From the NCBI GenBank assembly GCA_002361235.1, contig DESI01000033.1:1-31847 (forward strand): a DNA stretch of 31,847 bases, written 5' to 3'. Each line of letters begins with the position of its first letter. Positions within the stretch are counted from its first letter, which is position 1. A program made the position numbers and the translations under genes. Source of the stretch: Porphyromonadaceae bacterium UBA3318 (GTDB lineage: Bacteria > Bacteroidota > Bacteroidia > Bacteroidales > Muribaculaceae). Positions 1 to 7,196 of this stretch are shown in pieces. The notes under the pieces were generated by a model that saw only the letters and a program-made list of their open reading frames with translations, did not search any database and was not told the origin of the DNA.

Positions 1-1244
1 CCCGCTTCCAATTGTTTTCTCAGCTCGCGCGAACTGTCCAGAGCCGAACGCAGTCTGATCAGAGTCCTGTTCGACTTATCACGGTAATATATAACCGCGA
101 TTATTGCCAACAGCAATACGATGACACTTAAAGCGAGCCACCGTTCTATCATACGCTTCTTTTCAAGGGCCTTCTGCTTGTCCCTCTCCACAATACTATA
201 ATTGTACTGTGTATTCTGTATCAACGCATTTGCATCCCCACGGCTGTTCATATAACTTTCCACAGCAGCCTCATAGCGATGTACGTATGGACGAATGGAA
301 TCAGCCGGCACCAAATCCTTTAATTCGTCAGATAATAGAATGGCATACCCTTTCTTCAGATTCTTCGCATCTTTTATCTTAACCAATTCCAACGCATACT
401 TGTAAGCCGAATCCGTCATACCTGCGCATCTATATATATCTGCTGCATAAGAATAAACAAACTGCTTCCGATCATCATCACATTTCTCCACTACGCAAAC
501 TCGGCAAGGCACTCCATTTATTAAATCAGCCGCACTCGAAAATTCTCTCTTGTAATTCTTTATTCCTGCCAGATAAACGGAATCCAACATTGACTCTACC
601 GGAGCTATTTTATCAGCGATTCTTATAGCCCTGCGAAAAGTTTTTTCAGCTTCATCATATTTTTTGACGTTTATATAGTTAGTCCCCAACACTTCCAAAT
701 CATACATAAGGTTAAGCGTATCTTTCAGTTCCCTGTCAATTTCAATAGACATATCAATATATCGGCGTGCTTCATTAAACAACCGCATGGAATTGAACAG
801 ACCTGCCATTTGAGATACAATATTTCCTTTCAATTTCAGGAATTCTTTACTTCCCTCTACATGTCTCAATGCCTCTCCATAATATTTTATAGCCGAAGGA
901 AAATCTCCCATATCTTGATACACCCTCCCGCCATAATACAATGCTTCCGCATAACGCTCCTTTGGCCCATGACTTGAATAATAATCAATGACAGGAAGAA
1001 TGATGCTGTCAGATGTATGATGAATTATTGCCTTATCGGCAAGTTTGACCGACAGGAAATCATAATATACTTTGTCCTCTTTTGATAATCCATCCTTCGA
1101 AATAGAATACAGCGAATCCAACTCAACTCTCGAATTGACTTTTGCCATCCTATCCAATTCCACAAGTGTGGGATTCGGAGTTGTTTTACTACATCCACTA
1201 AGCAGGATAATTAACATTAACATTAATGCGTATCGTGTATCCAT
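1..1244 (-). CDS. TPR lipoprotein with internal membrane helix, putative sensor or regulator (3' end beyond window)
   Basis: Read on the minus strand from the ATG at 1244-1242, this frame stays open to the window edge, giving 414 residues with no stop. The N-terminus is a lipoprotein signal (lipobox LSGC, Cys18). Then follows a helical repeat region with TPR-like stretches such as YAEALYYGGRVYQDMGD and YDEAEKTFRRAIRIADKI. A charged stretch rich in Lys and Glu (about residues 350-368) leads into one hydrophobic helix near residues 369-387 (WLALSVIVLLLAIIAVIYY), then a basic, coiled-coil-like segment. This is the layout of Bacteroidales membrane TPR proteins that often end in a cytoplasmic DNA-binding domain; that part, if present, is outside the window, so a regulatory role is inference. 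It is divergent from the small secreted protein at 1457 and shares its intergenic region. Base composition is A+T-rich compared with the core genes to the right. Confidence 0.85.
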   Translation of the reverse strand, partial: MDTRYALMLMLIILLSGCSKTTPNPTLVELDRMAKVNSRVELDSLYSISKDGLSKEDKVYYDFLSVKLADKAIIHHTSDSIILPVIDYYSSHGPKERYAEALYYGGRVYQDMGDFPSAIKYYGEALRHVEGSKEFLKLKGNIVSQMAGLFNSMRLFNEARRYIDMSIEIDRELKDTLNLMYDLEVLGTNYINVKKYDEAEKTFRRAIRIADKIAPVESMLDSVYLAGIKNYKREFSSAADLINGVPCRVCVVEKCDDDRKQFVYSYAADIYRCAGMTDSAYKYALELVKIKDAKNLKKGYAILLSDELKDLVPADSIRPYVHRYEAAVESYMNSRGDANALIQNTQYNYSIVERDKQKALEKKRMIERWLALSVIVLLLAIIAVIYYRDKSNRTLIRLRSALDSSRELRKQLEA

Positions 1245-1284
1245 GTCTCTTATATATGTATTATTATATCGGATTTAACTCTCA

Positions 1285-1292
1285 CAAAATTA
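1285..1292 (-). promoter_or_regulatory. Probable -7 box for the TPR lipoprotein gene
   Basis: Minus-strand TAATTTTG fits the Bacteroidetes -7 consensus TAnnTTTG and lies about 40 bp before the start codon. The -33 region shows only a weak TTG-like match. Confidence 0.5.
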
Positions 1293-1327
1293 GCTCATAA
1301 CCTCCACATATCCTACACAATTTGAAT

Positions 1328-1393
1328 TTTCGCACATATTTCGCACAAATTTCAAAGCATTTTCGCACAAATCGCCCTATTTTTCGCACAAAT
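1328..1393. repeat. Helically phased array of TTTCGCACAAAT repeats, probable operator
   Basis: Four copies of TTTCGCACAAAT start at 1328 (ending ATAT rather than AAAT), 1339, 1361 and 1382, so the steps are 11, 22 and 21 bp. A degenerate copy, TTTCAAAGCATT, sits at 1350, filling the 11-bp phase. The array stops 4 bp before the -33 element of the promoter for the gene at 1457 and lies upstream of the divergent TPR gene as well. Direct repeats spaced by one or two helical turns are known for LytTR-type and OmpR-type response regulators. Which regulator binds here is not visible in the window. Confidence 0.75.
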
Positions 1394-1397
1394 TTTC

Positions 1398-1428
1398 TTG
1401 CTTTCAACCATTATTCACTATAACTTTG
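1398..1428 (+). promoter_or_regulatory. Canonical Bacteroidetes promoter for the DUF3244-like gene
   Basis: TTG (1398-1400), 20 bp, then TAACTTTG (1421-1428) match the -33/-7 consensus. The expected start of transcription is near 1435, leaving a leader of about 20 nt before the ATG at 1457. Confidence 0.75.
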
Positions 1429-1456
1429 TCGCCACTTACCAACCCATTTAAAAGTA

Positions 1457-1843
1457 ATGAAAAACATCCTGACACTGTTTCTAATCATGGTCTCGTGTTC
1501 CATCGCCGTCGCTTGGAACACCGGACAGCCTGTTCATGTGAGGCTGTATTTATCTTCAGCCACAACTAATACGGATCCGAAACCTGACGAAAGCAAAGAT
1601 GTTCACCATCGAATGCCCACGCGTCCGATTCTCTGCTCCATAAGCATTGAGGACGGCGTGTCGTTCGACGATGGCTCCGACCCCGACATCATAAGCTACG
1701 AAATAAAGGATGCCGACAATAATCCGGTAGCCGTTACCGGCGATGAGGCTGACTTCATCCAGACCCTGTTCTCTCTTACAGGCGAATACGTGATACAGTT
1801 CCGCACCGACCAATACGTTTATTGCGGAAGTATCTGCATCTGA
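1457..1843 (+). CDS. Small secreted protein, DUF3244-like
   Basis: This 128-residue protein has a signal peptide (residues 1-19, hydrophobic core LTLFLIMVSCSIAVA). The mature part looks like a single small beta-sandwich. The pattern of IxxxIEDG, a central SYEIKDADNNPV strand pair and the ending LTGEYVIQFRTDQYVYCGS resembles the C-terminal half of Bacteroides DUF3244 proteins, which end in similar GxYxIxF...Y.YG strands. Two Cys residues flank the last strands (CGSIC). No enzyme motif is present. It has its own promoter with the phased repeat array just upstream and is followed by a strong hairpin, so it is probably a single-gene transcript under specific control. The family call is from memory of the motif and is moderate; export is clear. 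Confidence 0.75.
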   Translation: MKNILTLFLIMVSCSIAVAWNTGQPVHVRLYLSSATTNTDPKPDESKDVHHRMPTRPILCSISIEDGVSFDDGSDPDIISYEIKDADNNPVAVTGDEADFIQTLFSLTGEYVIQFRTDQYVYCGSICI

Positions 1844-1849
1844 ACTTGA

Positions 1850-1894
1850 TTTTATAAGGAGACTCCCTGACATAAACGATGTCTCCTTATAAAA
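1850..1894 (+). terminator. Perfect 14-bp hairpin after the DUF3244-like gene
   Basis: The arms TTTTATAAGGAGAC (1850-1863) and GTCTCCTTATAAAA (1881-1894) are exactly complementary around a 17-nt loop. It begins 6 nt after the stop codon. There is no U-tract after the stem, so terminator is the likely reading but not certain. Confidence 0.7.
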
Positions 1895-1947
1895 ACTAAT
1901 CTACAAACTCCATTTTGCAAATAAATGTAAATAATTATTTAAAATCA

Positions 1948-1979
1948 TTTGGAATTTTAAATCATATATATTAACTTTG
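1948..1979 (+). promoter_or_regulatory. Canonical promoter for the secreted glycosidase-like gene
   Basis: TTTG (1948-1951), 20 bp, then TAACTTTG (1972-1979). Predicted transcription start near 1986, with a leader of about 50 nt to the ATG at 2035. Confidence 0.8.
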
Positions 1980-2034
1980 CCACTCAGAGTATATGTCCTG
2001 ATTTAAGTCCCGACTAAACATTAACCTGTTAAGT

Positions 2035-3552
2035 ATGAAAAAACAATTACTACTGTATGCTATAGCACTCCTCGTTTCGGGACCGGGAGCCACAGCCGCT
2101 GTGGAATATGAGGGCTATACCAATCCCGCCGGAGACAAGTTCCCGATTGCCGTCTACGACAACGTATCCATTAACGCCACCAAGAACGGACAACCCCTAA
2201 CCGAGGATGAGCAAAAGGCTTATTTCAAGGACATAAAAGGGGCCTTCTTCAATGTCGTATTATGGGGCAAGGGGAACTGCAACGACTCAAAGACCAAGAA
2301 CAAGTGGGTTCCTTATCTCAACAGTCTTGGGATGAATACAATCATCAGCTCCAGAGGATATTCGCTCACACGGAGCAAAACTCGTTACGACGCGAACACT
2401 CCCGATTCCATCCTTCTGCAAGACAACTGGGAAGGACTCAAGAGAGTAATCACCAATTACAGTCAGGATCCAAATGTATGGGGTTATTGGGTATCGGACG
2501 AACCCGGAAAGCCCAACCTGCATAAGCCTGTTTTTGAAATGGAGCCTTATCAGGTTGCAGTTCTTCCCACGTTCAACAGAGTTCATAAATTTAGAGGAGA
2601 AAAGGTTGCCTTCGCCAACTTTGCTGCTGTAGCAGCTCCAAGTATTCTCGGCGACTTCTACACAGATGACCCAGAGCATCCTAACCCCGATATCTATATT
2701 CCAAATTTTGAGAATTTTCTTGATTATATGGTAGATGAATTGGGTTTGAAGTTCCTGACATTCGACCTATATCCCGTAATCCATAACGAAGGTGCGTATG
2801 GAATCGGATCCGGCTGGGTGATTAAGCCTTTTTATTACAATATGATGGACCTCTACGGCAGATATTGCCGTGACAGAAAGATTCCCGTCTGGCTTACTAT
2901 GCTGAGTGTGGAACATGCCAATTATGACTTGAATGGAGTTCTGGATTGGGAATATCCGGAAATCACCGATGGGCTCCTAAGATTGCAAGCTATGAATGGT
3001 CTGGCGTTCGGCATGAAGGGTATCTTATACTGGCAATATGGGGCCCAAGGCGAGAAGTCCGGCACAACTGTATACCGGAGCGCGCTATACGACATCAACA
3101 AGATGGAAACGACTCCGGCATGGAATGCCGCCAAGACTGTCAACAATGAAGTTGCCCAATACGGCAAATACCTCATGGATGCCACATACGACAGAAGTTG
3201 TTTAGTTACAAATGACTCCGTAGACCTTTATGACGGATTTGACAGGACCTCCAAATCATTTTACGACATCCTCGTCACCAAGCATTCAGGGAACGCTTTG
3301 TTATTGTCCCATCTTACAGCAGGCGACTCCGAGTATGTCGCAATAGTAAATCAAGACCATCTTAAAAGTCAGAAGATAACATTAGCTCTCAATACTAAAA
3401 AGAATTATTACCGTGTCGGTATAATTTATCCTGCTGTCCCGTCTCCATTTGATCCATACAATACGACCAATACTGACGATAATCCTATGATCAGGTACGA
3501 GTCATTTGTCCTTGAACCGGGTGCGATGATATTGTTTAAAAGAACCATCTAA
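2035..3552 (+). CDS. Secreted TIM-barrel glycoside hydrolase-like protein, family unassigned
   Basis: The 505-residue product starts with a signal peptide (residues 1-21, ending near GATAA). The body reads like a (beta/alpha)8 glycosidase. It has alternating hydrophobic strands and aromatic turns, the motif GYWVSDEPG with Glu156, FLTFDLYPVI, PVWLTMLSVEH with Glu293, and GILYWQYGAQG. A DEP-type Glu after strand 4 and a Glu after strand 7 is the arrangement of clan GH-A catalytic pairs, so Glu156 and Glu293 are candidate acid/base and nucleophile; this is inference. The last 80-100 residues look like a beta-sandwich. It lacks the sorting-like tail of the next two proteins. It is the first gene of a three-gene run, with 15 bp to the next gene. 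I cannot place it in a numbered GH family. Confidence 0.7.
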   Translation: MKKQLLLYAIALLVSGPGATAAVEYEGYTNPAGDKFPIAVYDNVSINATKNGQPLTEDEQKAYFKDIKGAFFNVVLWGKGNCNDSKTKNKWVPYLNSLGMNTIISSRGYSLTRSKTRYDANTPDSILLQDNWEGLKRVITNYSQDPNVWGYWVSDEPGKPNLHKPVFEMEPYQVAVLPTFNRVHKFRGEKVAFANFAAVAAPSILGDFYTDDPEHPNPDIYIPNFENFLDYMVDELGLKFLTFDLYPVIHNEGAYGIGSGWVIKPFYYNMMDLYGRYCRDRKIPVWLTMLSVEHANYDLNGVLDWEYPEITDGLLRLQAMNGLAFGMKGILYWQYGAQGEKSGTTVYRSALYDINKMETTPAWNAAKTVNNEVAQYGKYLMDATYDRSCLVTNDSVDLYDGFDRTSKSFYDILVTKHSGNALLLSHLTAGDSEYVAIVNQDHLKSQKITLALNTKKNYYRVGIIYPAVPSPFDPYNTTNTDDNPMIRYESFVLEPGAMILFKRTI

Positions 3553-3567
3553 ATAAAGTAATAAGCT

Positions 3568-4347
3568 ATGAACACAAAATGTAATATTATCTTGATTTTA
3601 GCTTTGTGGACGCTGAGCATTGTATCGGCACGTGCACAGGAAATCGAGGTGCCGGAGGATGCGCCGCGCGAGACATGGCAGCTCGTTTATGACGACTACC
3701 GTAGCGTTCAACACTCCAATCCCGAATACAAGGATTTGACAATGGCTGTGACCGTCGTGCGCGGCGAGAACTGTCTGTATATTCAAGGTCTTGCCAAAAG
3801 CTGTCCCACTTCATGGGTAAAATTAGGGTTACCTGACGATGATGTACTGAACAACCAATTGCTTCTATGGAGCAATCAGCCGGTTGATGCGGCCGGGGAA
3901 ATACAATACCTCAATTCAGGAACATTAAAAGGGGAATTTGATTCAGGCCACACTTATACAATGTTAACGATTCGCTGTATGTCAAGTTCAGAACCCCTTA
4001 TCTTTAAAAGAAATCTCGACTCAGACAGGCTGGAATACGAAGCCGCCGAAAGAACCGGATTCTGGCTGAATAAGGAACCGAATAAAGGTTATGGGTTCGA
4101 AGAATTCACACAATGGCAAACTGATGGAGTTTCGGAACCGATTATAATACAGGAAACAAAATTTCCCGAGGCTGAGGTTTATGTTCATCCCCGACTGATT
4201 GGTCCGACCGATGTACCGGCGGGCATCAATGCGATGGAAGACGAGGCCGACGCTCCGGTGTACAACCTTTCGGGCATCAAGGTCGACCGCAACAATCTCA
4301 CTCCGGGCATATACGTGTCGCGCGGCAAGAAAATCGTGGTAAAGTAA
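3568..4347 (+). CDS. Secreted protein with C-terminal sorting-like tail (paralogue A)
   Basis: A 259-residue protein with a signal peptide (cleavage near ARAQ, residue 23). The N-terminal half, from ETWQLVYDDYRSVQHSN through VRGENCLYIQGL to TSWVKL, matches the next gene's product strand for strand, so the two are tandem paralogues. It ends in VYNLSGIKVDRNNLTPGIYV then SRGKKIVVK. That layout (YxLSGxxV, L.PGIYV, basic end) is like the type IX secretion C-terminal sorting domain seen in many Bacteroidales extracellular proteins. The function of the main domain is unknown; the fold looks all-beta. It follows the glycosidase-like gene by 15 bp, so co-transcription is likely. Export is well supported; use of the type IX system is inference. 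Confidence 0.7.
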   Translation: MNTKCNIILILALWTLSIVSARAQEIEVPEDAPRETWQLVYDDYRSVQHSNPEYKDLTMAVTVVRGENCLYIQGLAKSCPTSWVKLGLPDDDVLNNQLLLWSNQPVDAAGEIQYLNSGTLKGEFDSGHTYTMLTIRCMSSSEPLIFKRNLDSDRLEYEAAERTGFWLNKEPNKGYGFEEFTQWQTDGVSEPIIIQETKFPEAEVYVHPRLIGPTDVPAGINAMEDEADAPVYNLSGIKVDRNNLTPGIYVSRGKKIVVK

Positions 4348-4409
4348 CGTCGGCTTCCTTCGCAAGTTGAGTTATATATATTAAGTAACAGACCCTAAAG
4401 AAATTATAT

Positions 4410-5165
4410 ATGAAAAAGACATACATAGCTATATTGACGGCCGCAGTAGCCGGGCTATCGGCGACCGATGCTCAGGCTCTTGACCCGGAGACTTGGGATG
4501 TACCGGCCGAGACATGGGAGATCAGCTATGACCACTACCAGTCGCTACTGAGCAATGACCCGATCTATAAGAATCAGTCACGCACCGTGACCATAAAAAG
4601 AGACAATCGCTTCATGTACATCAAGGGGATTTTCGAAGAATATCCCGACACGTGGGTCTTAGGTCGCCGCTATTCCGTATCCATGATTCTGGAAAATGGA
4701 CAGGAACTGTCGGAGGCAACCGAAGCTCCTGCATATTTATTGGGCGGCAACGCTAAGTTTGTAACTCAGTCAAACAACGACCGAGAATATACCGTGGGAG
4801 CCTATACGGAAATTTCCAAAACCAAAGTATGGCTTTTTGCCGATGATGGCGCTAATCAGGATTTACTTTTGCCTAACTCCGAAAACAGCTTGATCTGGAT
4901 AGGTTCCAACCCGGAAGATTCATGGTCAATATCCAGGACATATCATTTCGACACTACTGTCACAGGCTCCGACTTCGGTCCCATGCCGGCATACCTTAAT
5001 CCCACCTTCCGTAAAGTAAGTGAATCCGGCATTCAGGACAACGTCCTTGACGAGCAGAGACCGGAGGACAACCGCGTGTTCGACCTTAGCGGTCGTCAGG
5101 TGAACCCCGACCGCCTCACTCCCGGCATCTACATCCGCGCCGGACGCAAGTTCATTGTGCGCTGA
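4410..5165 (+). CDS. Secreted protein with C-terminal sorting-like tail (paralogue B)
   Basis: This 251-residue protein has a signal peptide (cleavage near ATDAQA) and shares with its left neighbour the pattern ETWEISYDHYQSLLSNDP, a VTIKRDNRFMYIKG strand and PDTWVLG. The central halves have diverged strongly. The tail VFDLSGRQVNPDRLTPGIYI then RAGRKFIVR is nearly the same as the neighbour's, consistent with one secretion route for both. No catalytic motif is visible; a binding or structural role at the cell surface is possible. The 62-bp gap to paralogue A has no clear promoter, so it is probably the last gene of the unit that starts at 2035. A bidirectional terminator follows. Confidence 0.7.
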   Translation: MKKTYIAILTAAVAGLSATDAQALDPETWDVPAETWEISYDHYQSLLSNDPIYKNQSRTVTIKRDNRFMYIKGIFEEYPDTWVLGRRYSVSMILENGQELSEATEAPAYLLGGNAKFVTQSNNDREYTVGAYTEISKTKVWLFADDGANQDLLLPNSENSLIWIGSNPEDSWSISRTYHFDTTVTGSDFGPMPAYLNPTFRKVSESGIQDNVLDEQRPEDNRVFDLSGRQVNPDRLTPGIYIRAGRKFIVR

Positions 5166-5230
5166 CAGCCACACCTCCGAACACTAAAGAACGAATTACT
5201 AACGCGAAATCAGGATACTCCATGTCCTGT

Positions 5231-5278
5231 ATAATGAAGAATCGGCAACTTTTGCAAGCTGCCGATTCTTTTCATTAT
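5231..5278. terminator. Bidirectional terminator between convergent transcripts
   Basis: AAGAATCGGCA (5237-5247) pairs with TGCCGATTCTT (5260-5270). After a 2-nt bulge, ATAATG pairs with CATTAT. T-runs flank the stem on both strands. It lies between the secreted-protein genes and panB, which converge here. Confidence 0.85.
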
Positions 5279-5313
5279 AATCTTCTTCAGACTGTTATAG
5301 CATTCTTCAGGCT

Positions 5314-6156
5314 TCAGTAGGATTCCGCCTCGTTGGGGAAGTCGGTGCTCTTGACGTCCTCCACGTAGCGGCCTATGGCGCTGTTCATCACCTCGGCCAG
5401 GTCGGCGTAGCGGCGCAGGAAACGGGGCGAGAAGCCCTTGTTGATGCCTAACATGTCGTGCATCACCAATACTTGACCGTCGGCCGGTCCCGCGCCGATG
5501 CCTATGATGGGTATCGACAGCTCCTTCACCACGCGCGCTGTCAGCGCCGCGGGTATCTTCTCAAGCACTATGGCGAAGCATCCTATCTCCTCCAGCATCT
5601 TGGCGTCGGCCACAAGTTTCTCGGCCTCGGCCTCCTCCTTGGCGCGCACGTTGTATGTGCCGAACTTGTTGATGCTCTGCGGCGTCAGTCCGAGATGGCC
5701 CATCACAGGGATGCCGGCGCTCAGAATGCGCTCAACCGACTCGCGGATTTCGGAGCCTCCCTCCATCTTCACCGCCTCGGCATGACTCTCCTTCATGATG
5801 CGGATGGCCGACGCCAGGGCCTCCTTCGAGTTGCCCTGATACGAACCGAACGGCATATCCACCACCACTAATGCGCGCTTCGTGCCCTTGATCACCGATT
5901 TGGCATGATATATCATCTGGTCCAGCGTGATGGGCAGTGTGGTCACGTTGCCGGCCATCACGTTGCTGGCCGAGTCGCCCACCAGTATCACGTCTATGCC
6001 CGCGCCGTCCACTATCAGCGCCGACGAGTAATCGTAGGCCGTGAGCATAGCTATCTTCTCGCCGCGCTGCTTCATCTCGATCAGACGGCGGGTAGTCACC
6101 TTGCGGGCGCCGGACGTGTTGGCCACAACGCCCCCGTTGTCTATCTGTGTTGACAT
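5314..6156 (-). CDS. panB: 3-methyl-2-oxobutanoate hydroxymethyltransferase
   Basis: PanB transfers a hydroxymethyl group from 5,10-methylene-tetrahydrofolate to 2-oxoisovalerate to form ketopantoate, the first committed step of pantothenate (CoA) synthesis, in the cytoplasm. The 280-residue length is close to the usual 260-280. Visible motifs are TAYDYSSALIVDGAGIDVIL, VGDSASNVMAG with the metal ligand Asp61, VVDMPFGSYQ, AVKMEGG, GHLGLTPQSIN and the conserved Glu/Lys pair in VLEKIP, followed by IGIGAG. The first about 18 residues are poorly conserved; the start at 6156 is the first ATG in frame. It stands alone on the minus strand, convergent with the secreted block and divergent from the export genes. 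No panC or panD is nearby. Confidence 0.97.
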   Translation of the reverse strand: MSTQIDNGGVVANTSGARKVTTRRLIEMKQRGEKIAMLTAYDYSSALIVDGAGIDVILVGDSASNVMAGNVTTLPITLDQMIYHAKSVIKGTKRALVVVDMPFGSYQGNSKEALASAIRIMKESHAEAVKMEGGSEIRESVERILSAGIPVMGHLGLTPQSINKFGTYNVRAKEEAEAEKLVADAKMLEEIGCFAIVLEKIPAALTARVVKELSIPIIGIGAGPADGQVLVMHDMLGINKGFSPRFLRRYADLAEVMNSAIGRYVEDVKSTDFPNEAESY

Positions 6157-6204
6157 CTTGTTCTTTTCTTGTTATCGGATTTACGTTATCCTGTGTTTGG
6201 GTTG

Positions 6205-6212
6205 CAAAATTA
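6205..6212 (-). promoter_or_regulatory. Probable -7 box for panB
   Basis: Minus-strand TAATTTTG fits TAnnTTTG about 50 bp before the panB start. No good -33 element is visible. Confidence 0.45.
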
Positions 6213-6298
6213 GCAATTTCAATACACTTTAGAAAATAAAATGCCATTTTCCGAGTTGATTGTTATAGAATAGAAAATTGTATAGACACAGAAAATAA

Positions 6299-6315
6299 CG
6301 TTGTTCGCGACAACG
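6299..6315 (+). other. Small hairpin before the Wza-like gene
   Basis: CGTTGT and ACAACG form a 6-bp stem with the 5-nt loop TCGCG, ending 11 nt before the ATG at 6327. It could affect translation initiation. I saw no canonical promoter in the 170 bp between panB and this gene. Confidence 0.35.
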
Positions 6316-6326
6316 CACATCAAACA

Positions 6327-7178
6327 ATGACTAAAATCATAAAACGTCTTACATACGGCATGGCCGCCATACTGTGCGCGGCGGGTATCGCCGGATGTGC
6401 CACGCCCAAGAATGTCTCATATTTCCAGGACGCCACTCCCGAAACCATCATCAACGTGTCGCAGCCCCTGGCATTCAGGGCCAAGCCGGGCGACAAGCTC
6501 GTCATCGTGGTCAAGACCCGCGACGCCGCCGTAAGCGCCCTGTTCAACAATCCCGTATTCTCCGTTCTGTCCAGCGAAACGGCCTCCACCGCCGGATACG
6601 TCACCGACACGCAGGCCGGCATAGCGAGCGGCCAGCTTGCTCCGTACACCATCGACGAAAAGGGAGACATCGACTTCCCCGTGCTTGGCAAAATCCATAT
6701 CAGCGGCATGACCCGCGCCGAGATCGTCGGATTCATCAAGGGCGAGCTGATGGGCCGCGAACTGGCCAAGGACCCCACCGTCACCGTCGAATTCATCAAT
6801 TCCGGCGTCAGCGTCCTGGGCCAGGTGCTCAAACCCGGCCGTATCGACTTCAACAAGGACTACATGACCATTACCGACGCCCTCGCACTGGCCGGCGACA
6901 TCAACATCAAGGGTATGCGCGACAACGTCAAGGTGCTGCGCAACATCGACGGCAAGATATACACCTACACCGTCGACCTCACCAACGCCGAGAAGACCAT
7001 CACATCGCCCGCCTATTACCTGCAACAGAACGATGTGGTTTACGTAGAACCCAACAACATGACCAAGCGCGAGACCATAGCCAACGGTAACAGCGCCACC
7101 AACATCAGCTTCTGGGTGTCGGTAGCCTCGCTCCTCACCACCGTGGTCACGACCCTCGGTGTCTTCATCAAAAAGTAA
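6327..7178 (+). CDS. Polysaccharide export lipoprotein, Wza-like
   Basis: This 283-residue protein has a lipoprotein signal (lipobox AGC, Cys24) followed by the Bacteroidetes-type start KNVSYFQDA. Next come a poly-export domain (FRAKPGDKLVIVV through the PYTIDEKGDIDFPVLGKIHI strand set and DPTVTVEF) and one SLBB-like domain (SGVSVLGQVLKPGRIDF to the LQQNDVVYVEP ending). A hydrophobic segment closes the protein (about 257-280, SFWVSVASLLTTVVTTLGVF). In the Wza family such proteins form the outer membrane or periplasmic channel for capsule or exopolysaccharide. The next gene, 18 bp downstream, encodes the matching inner-membrane co-polymerase kinase, which supports the assignment. The C-terminal helix differs from the amphipathic barrel helix of E. 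coli Wza, as is common in Bacteroidetes. Confidence 0.9.
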   Translation: MTKIIKRLTYGMAAILCAAGIAGCATPKNVSYFQDATPETIINVSQPLAFRAKPGDKLVIVVKTRDAAVSALFNNPVFSVLSSETASTAGYVTDTQAGIASGQLAPYTIDEKGDIDFPVLGKIHISGMTRAEIVGFIKGELMGRELAKDPTVTVEFINSGVSVLGQVLKPGRIDFNKDYMTITDALALAGDINIKGMRDNVKVLRNIDGKIYTYTVDLTNAEKTITSPAYYLQQNDVVYVEPNNMTKRETIANGNSATNISFWVSVASLLTTVVTTLGVFIKK

Positions 7179-7196
7179 GAGTCTATCCGATAAAAA

